Of a stretch of DNA of 7,499 nt, positions 5,375-7,499 are shown piece by piece. Under the pieces are notes generated by a model, which ran no database searches, was not told the origin of the DNA, and saw only the letters and a program-made list of their open reading frames with translations. Position 1 is the first letter of the stretch, and each line of letters starts with the position of its first letter. Source of the stretch: Pirellulales bacterium (GTDB lineage Bacteria; Planctomycetota; Planctomycetia; Pirellulales; Thermoguttaceae); contig DAOWNK010000157.1 of assembly GCA_030642635.1 (NCBI GenBank), positions 1 through 7,499 on the forward strand. The letters run 5' to 3'. The translations under genes were made by a program, and so were the position numbers.

Positions 5375-6547
5375 TTACTCGAACGTCAGCGGATGGTCGG
5401 ACGTGACATCGGCGATTCGGACCGACGTCTTCCCGGCCAATAGGTCGTCGAACGTCCGGCCGATGAGTTCAGCACGCCAGCCTTGTGCCAGTTTTGGGAT
5501 GTGACGGTCGGCGGCATTGCCGTGCGTGCGATATGCAACCAACTCGCGGATGTCCTCCGGCGTGCCGACCAGCCCGGGAGCAAGCTGAAGCTCGCGAGCG
5601 ATGCTCCCCAACGCAGCGAACAGGAACTGGCCGAGGACCGAGAGCTTTGCAGAGTGCTTTCGGCGTATGGTTTTCGGGCATTCGTCTTCCGGCAAATCGA
5701 GCGCACGCTGGATGTGGTCGGAGATTTCGTCGAGCCGGCGGTGCAGATCGCCGCGTTCCATGCCGCGCAGCACCCGAATGTGCCGCACCTCGGCGGAACC
5801 GCGTTTGGCCAACTCTACGATCAGGTCGTCGCGCAGCACACGCCGGACCGGGCAGTCGCGGCGCTGCGCCTCGGACTCGCGCCAATTGAACAGCTCACGG
5901 ACAATCGCAAGCGTCCTGGCATTCAGACCGGCTATGCCCGAGGTGCGCCGCCAGCGGTGACTCGATCTGGCAAGCTCGATCCGGCGACCCCAAGCGGCGG
6001 TCTCTTCGGCAAGCCATTCGAGCCGCCCCAACTCTTTCAGCTTCGCGTGCAGTACGTCGCGTATTGCGTGCAGGTGCAGCACGTCGTCCAGTGCGTATTG
6101 TATCTGGCGCTTCGAGAGCGGGCGGCGTCGCCAGTCGGTTCGAGTTTCATGCTTGTGCGGCCTCTCGCCCAGCAGATTGGCAACCAGCGTGTTGTACGAG
6201 GCCGGATACTCGAAGCCGGCCAACCCGGCGGCAAGCTGCACATCGAATACCCTCTCGGACAACCGGCCGGTCGCCTCCAGACAAAACTCCATCTCGCTGC
6301 GGCCGGCATGTACGATCGTCTCGTGGTCGCCCTCAGCAATGGTTTCCCAAAACGGTTGCATCCGGTCGACGGCCACTGCGTCGATCACCGCCGGCTCTCC
6401 TTCGGCCGCCACCTGGACCAGGCAAAGCACCGGCCGGTAGGTGTGTTCCGAGACGAACTCGGTATCGAATGCTATTGATTTGCAATCGGCGAGTTCCCGG
6501 CAGTATTGCTGCAACTGCCGGTCGGTGGTGATGGTTTGGTGTTGCAT
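5375..6547 (-). CDS. rnd: Ribonuclease D (DEDD-type 3'-5' exonuclease with HRDC domain)
   Basis: The 390-aa product matches the usual RNase D length. RNase D is a cytoplasmic exonuclease that trims 3' ends of tRNA and other small RNA precursors. The DEDDy exonuclease domain spans about 1-175: Exo I is D28 and E30 in FDTEF, Exo II lies around HAGRSEMEF (80-88), and Exo III is Y151 and D155 in YALDD. The Exo II position that carries the metal-binding Asp in well-studied RNase D (after HAG) reads Glu85 here, a conservative acidic change. An HRDC-type helical domain is likely at about 208-285 (GLNARTLAIVRELFNWRE), with a second helical region to the C terminus. The start is ATG and no Shine-Dalgarno site is visible. 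Upstream lies a REPIN-like element whose spacer contains TATAAT on this strand. Confidence 0.92.
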   Translation of the reverse strand: MQHQTITTDRQLQQYCRELADCKSIAFDTEFVSEHTYRPVLCLVQVAAEGEPAVIDAVAVDRMQPFWETIAEGDHETIVHAGRSEMEFCLEATGRLSERVFDVQLAAGLAGFEYPASYNTLVANLLGERPHKHETRTDWRRRPLSKRQIQYALDDVLHLHAIRDVLHAKLKELGRLEWLAEETAAWGRRIELARSSHRWRRTSGIAGLNARTLAIVRELFNWRESEAQRRDCPVRRVLRDDLIVELAKRGSAEVRHIRVLRGMERGDLHRRLDEISDHIQRALDLPEDECPKTIRRKHSAKLSVLGQFLFAALGSIARELQLAPGLVGTPEDIRELVAYRTHGNAADRHIPKLAQGWRAELIGRTFDDLLAGKTSVRIADVTSDHPLTFE

Positions 6548-6574
6548 GTTGAGCTGGGGGCTGGGGGATTAGAT

Positions 6575-6652
6575 ATAGGATGCGTGAAACGCATCTACAT
6601 ACTTTTCGCAAGAGGTGGATTATACAAGATTGGTGCGTTTCACGCACCCTAC
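6575..6652. repeat. REPIN-like element, family D variant
   Basis: It begins with ATAG (6575-6578), stem GATGCGT (6579-6585), loop GAA and ACGCATC (6589-6595). After a 36-nt spacer comes the inverted unit at 6632-6648 (GGTGCGT, loop TTC, ACGCACC) and CTAC (6649-6652). The second unit reads as family D of 3091-3111 with one loop change. In the first unit the second G-C stem pair has become A-T on both sides, keeping the hairpin. The element sits 28 bp upstream of the RNase D start. Confidence 0.9.
6619..6624 (-). promoter_or_regulatory. rnd: Possible -10 element for RNase D in the REPIN spacer
   Basis: On the minus strand this reads TATAAT, a perfect consensus -10, about 72 bp upstream of the RNase D start. 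The hexamer 16-18 bp further upstream falls in the repeat hairpin and does not resemble TTGACA, so the promoter is only half supported. A transcript from here would carry the 6579-6595 hairpin in its leader. Confidence 0.35.
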
Positions 6653-6676
6653 GCACTACGCACTACGCACTACGCA
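6649..6676. repeat. Four tandem copies of the 7-mer CTACGCA
   Basis: Four exact copies run head to tail between the REPIN-like element and the next palindrome, followed by CTG. The first copy overlaps the CTAC foot of the element. Slippage duplication at the repeat edge is a simple explanation. Confidence 0.9.
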
Positions 6677-6678
6677 CT

Positions 6679-6744
6679 GTAGCCGGCGAGCCGCGGGGTT
6701 CATCCCCGCGCCAGCGCAGCGCCGGGATAAACCCGGCGGCTCGC
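6679..6744. repeat. GTAG-led three-stem palindromic repeat (family E)
   Basis: GTAG at 6679-6682 precedes a structure with an outer stem GCGAGCCG (6686-6693) pairing with CGGCTCGC (6737-6744). Inside are two hairpins: CGCGGGG/CCCCGCG (6692-6698 and 6704-6710, loop TTCAT) and GCCGGG/CCCGGC (6721-6726 and 6732-6737, loop ATAAA). Bases at the outer stem edges overlap with the inner hairpins, so the forms compete slightly. The result resembles a three-way junction. It has the look of a mobile palindromic repeat rather than a known RNA family. Confidence 0.8.
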
Positions 6745-6961
6745 TATTTCACCTAAAAACGGAAGAGCCATGTAATTGAATCCCTGAAGCCCACATATAA
6801 CTCGAAGAATAGCACGGCGGCAAACATCGCCCATTTTACTTATAGCACACATTGTTCCCGGCTTGTCGGCCTGCGAGACAAACTGGTTAAGTGAATCCCC
6901 TCATGCGAAGGGCAGCAACATTTAGTTTCTCCAGAAATTTGTAATGAGCGAAAGAATTTAC
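6745..6961. other. AT-richer intergenic stretch with no gene seen
   Basis: This forms the middle of the roughly 485-bp gap between RNase D and the rightward genes. Base composition becomes clearly more AT-rich than the surrounding genes. I find no credible coding frame, no tRNA-like fold and no copy of the window's repeats. A weak CCCT/AGGG pairing around 6897-6913 is the only local structure noticed. It probably holds upstream regulatory sequence for the 7033 gene. Confidence 0.6.
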
Positions 6962-6990
6962 TTGACATTTCGTGCAAAAAATTATCTACT
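6962..6990 (+). promoter_or_regulatory. Sigma-70-type promoter of the rightward gene pair
   Basis: A perfect -35 TTGACA (6962-6967) is followed after 17 bp by TCTACT (6985-6990), which matches TATAAT at 4 of 6 positions. Further AT-rich hexamers (TATCCT at 6993) are less well spaced. Transcription would start near 6997 and give a leader of about 35 nt before the GTG at 7033. The -10 is imperfect, so the exact start point is uncertain. Confidence 0.6.
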
Positions 6991-7019
6991 TATATCCTAT
7001 GTAGACTATTAAAATGTGT

Positions 7020-7025
7020 GGGGAG
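7020..7025 (+). promoter_or_regulatory. Shine-Dalgarno site GGGGAG of the 72-aa gene
   Basis: GGGGAG lies 7 nt before GTG 7033 and selects that codon over the in-frame GTG at 7018, which overlaps the approach to the site and has no ribosome site of its own. Confidence 0.75.
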
Positions 7026-7032
7026 CGATATT

Positions 7033-7251
7033 GTGCCGAAGTCCGTGTTGGAAGCGATCAAAATGGGGTTTTGGGACTTCGAGCCGCCAGAGGTAGATGA
7101 CGAGATGTTCGATGCCTCCGATGCCATGCCCGGTACCAAGGAAAAGTTGCAGACACTTGCCGACCGCGCCAAAAGCGGCCTGCCGCTGTGGCACGAGTCA
7201 GATCGAGACGATGTAGATGACCCATCGCCGTTGAACAGAAAACCCCGTTGA
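7033..7251 (+). CDS. Small acidic conserved-type protein, 72 aa, function unknown
   Basis: The protein starts at GTG and reads MPKSVLEAIKMGFWDFEP, then an acidic stretch (EVDDEMFDASD), AMPGTKEKLQTLADRAKSGLPLWH, and an acidic tail ending in NRKPR. There is no signal peptide or membrane segment, so it is probably cytoplasmic. The pattern of an N-terminal helix, a DAMPGTKEKL segment and GLPLWH resembles small uncharacterised proteins that I associate with planctomycete genomes. No function is known to me. It is the first gene of the rightward unit: promoter at 6962, leader of about 35 nt, and 11 bp to the next start codon, so co-expression with the secreted protein downstream is likely. The start at 7033 is set by GGGGAG at 7020-7025. 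Confidence 0.8.
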   Translation: MPKSVLEAIKMGFWDFEPPEVDDEMFDASDAMPGTKEKLQTLADRAKSGLPLWHESDRDDVDDPSPLNRKPR

Positions 7252-7262
7252 CGCTTGTTCCA

Positions 7263-7499
7263 ATGCAGCTTACCACGATTGTTTTCGGTTGTGTTCTACT
7301 AGGCCAGTTGCCGGCGAGTGCTAAGCCGCAAGCGGTAAATGCTAAGCCGCAAGCGGCACAAGCGGTGGTTGAGACGCCGCCGGAGATGGTGGCCGAGGCA
7401 ATGGTCCTTCCACCGGGGCACAAGCTGACCGGCCGGCCGCTTACACTGTCGACGGCAGTCTCTTCTGTCGGCAATCGCGCAGGGCAACTCGAAGTGGTG
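7263..7499 (+). CDS. N-terminal part of a secreted protein, runs off the window
   Basis: 79 codons are present, open at the right edge. Residues 1-20 (MQLTTIVFGCVLLGQLPASA) form a signal peptide with a likely cut after ASA, so the mature protein is exported. Next comes a low-complexity segment in which NAKPQA-like sequence is duplicated (21-bp period at 7320-7361), then VVETPPEMVAEAMVLPPGHKLTGRPLTLSTAVSSVGNRAGQLEVV. The PPGHKLTGRPLTL segment resembles the beginning of large envelope proteins of planctomycetes, some of which are annotated as TolC-like or hypothetical. The visible part is too short to choose. No clear Shine-Dalgarno site precedes the ATG 11 bp after the 72-aa gene, which suggests translational coupling. 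Confidence 0.75.
   Translation, partial: MQLTTIVFGCVLLGQLPASAKPQAVNAKPQAAQAVVETPPEMVAEAMVLPPGHKLTGRPLTLSTAVSSVGNRAGQLEVV
7320..7361 (+). repeat. In-frame 21-bp tandem duplication with CCGCAAGCGG palindrome
   Basis: GCTAAGCCGCAAGCGG occurs at 7320-7335 and 7341-7356 (16 of 16 identical, period 21 bp or 7 codons). Each contains CCGC/GCGG around AA, a small hairpin. The duplication keeps the reading frame and lies directly after the signal peptide, a region tolerant of length change. Confidence 0.85.

Noticed and set aside
5164..5443. Plus-strand open frames of 80 and 62 codons between RNase D and the DUF4105 gene
   Set aside because: They run through repeat families A and B, lack ribosome sites and have no protein-like pattern.
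5483..6478. A 331-codon open frame on the plus strand opposite RNase D
   Set aside because: It is antisense to a gene with intact DEDD motifs. The protein shows no domain, and long mirror frames are common in GC-rich coding DNA.
6679..6744. A structured non-coding RNA or riboswitch
   Set aside because: The fold is a nested palindrome with a GTAG foot like the other repeats in the window. It shows no known RNA family features and no promoter.
7014..7100. ATG at 7014 as the start of the small rightward gene
   Set aside because: It is in another frame that soon reaches a stop. GTG 7033 has GGGGAG at the right distance and opens the recognisable protein.

Overview
The window looks like chromosomal DNA from a planctomycete, probably of the Pirellulales type. 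The basis is recognition of several protein types that I associate with that group: a GTG-started 72-aa protein, a secreted protein with a PPGHKLTGRPLTL segment, a membrane protein beginning MSIWNKVLIG, and a rhomboid with a C-terminal SLTKKERRTLE tail. Many GC-rich palindromes between genes fit as well. This assignment is inference, since no rRNA or other marker gene is present. There are no tRNA or rRNA genes, no CRISPR array, and no transposase or phage gene.

Layout. Five genes run leftward on the minus strand. In transcription order they are an RNase D (5375-6547), a Lnb/DUF4105-type lipoprotein with a permuted papain-like Cys/His signature (4156-5058), a single-pass membrane protein of unknown function (3181-4092), a rhomboid intramembrane protease (2223-3071), and a large family-5 peptide-type ABC substrate-binding lipoprotein (65-2002). 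On the right, a rightward unit starts from a recognisable promoter (TTGACA at 6962). It encodes a 72-aa conserved-type small protein (7033-7251) and the beginning of a secreted protein (7263 to the window end). About 485 bp between RNase D and the rightward unit hold repeats and the promoter.

The most striking content is between the genes. Almost every junction carries a short perfect hairpin with a 3-nt loop, from at least five sequence families. Three loci (2088-2161, 3091-3159, 6575-6652) share one architecture: GTAG (or ATAG), hairpin, 27-36 nt spacer, inverted hairpin, CTAC. This is the REP/REPIN pattern, in which a GTAG foot next to a hairpin is what REP-associated tyrosine transposases (RAYTs) act on. 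The stems differ in sequence but keep the foot and geometry, and one stem pair shows a compensatory change. Two more palindrome families lie inside the N-terminal secretion or linker segments of genes, so the repeats also appear to have entered coding sequence.

Functionally, four of the five leftward products are predicted at the membrane or cell envelope (lipoprotein-type cysteine enzyme, membrane-anchored coiled coil, rhomboid, solute-binding lipoprotein). The repeat-filled gaps make a single long operon doubtful. Only the DUF4105 gene and the membrane protein gene are close enough (63 bp) to look co-transcribed. I see no new defence or metabolic system here. The REPIN-like repeats are the best lead.
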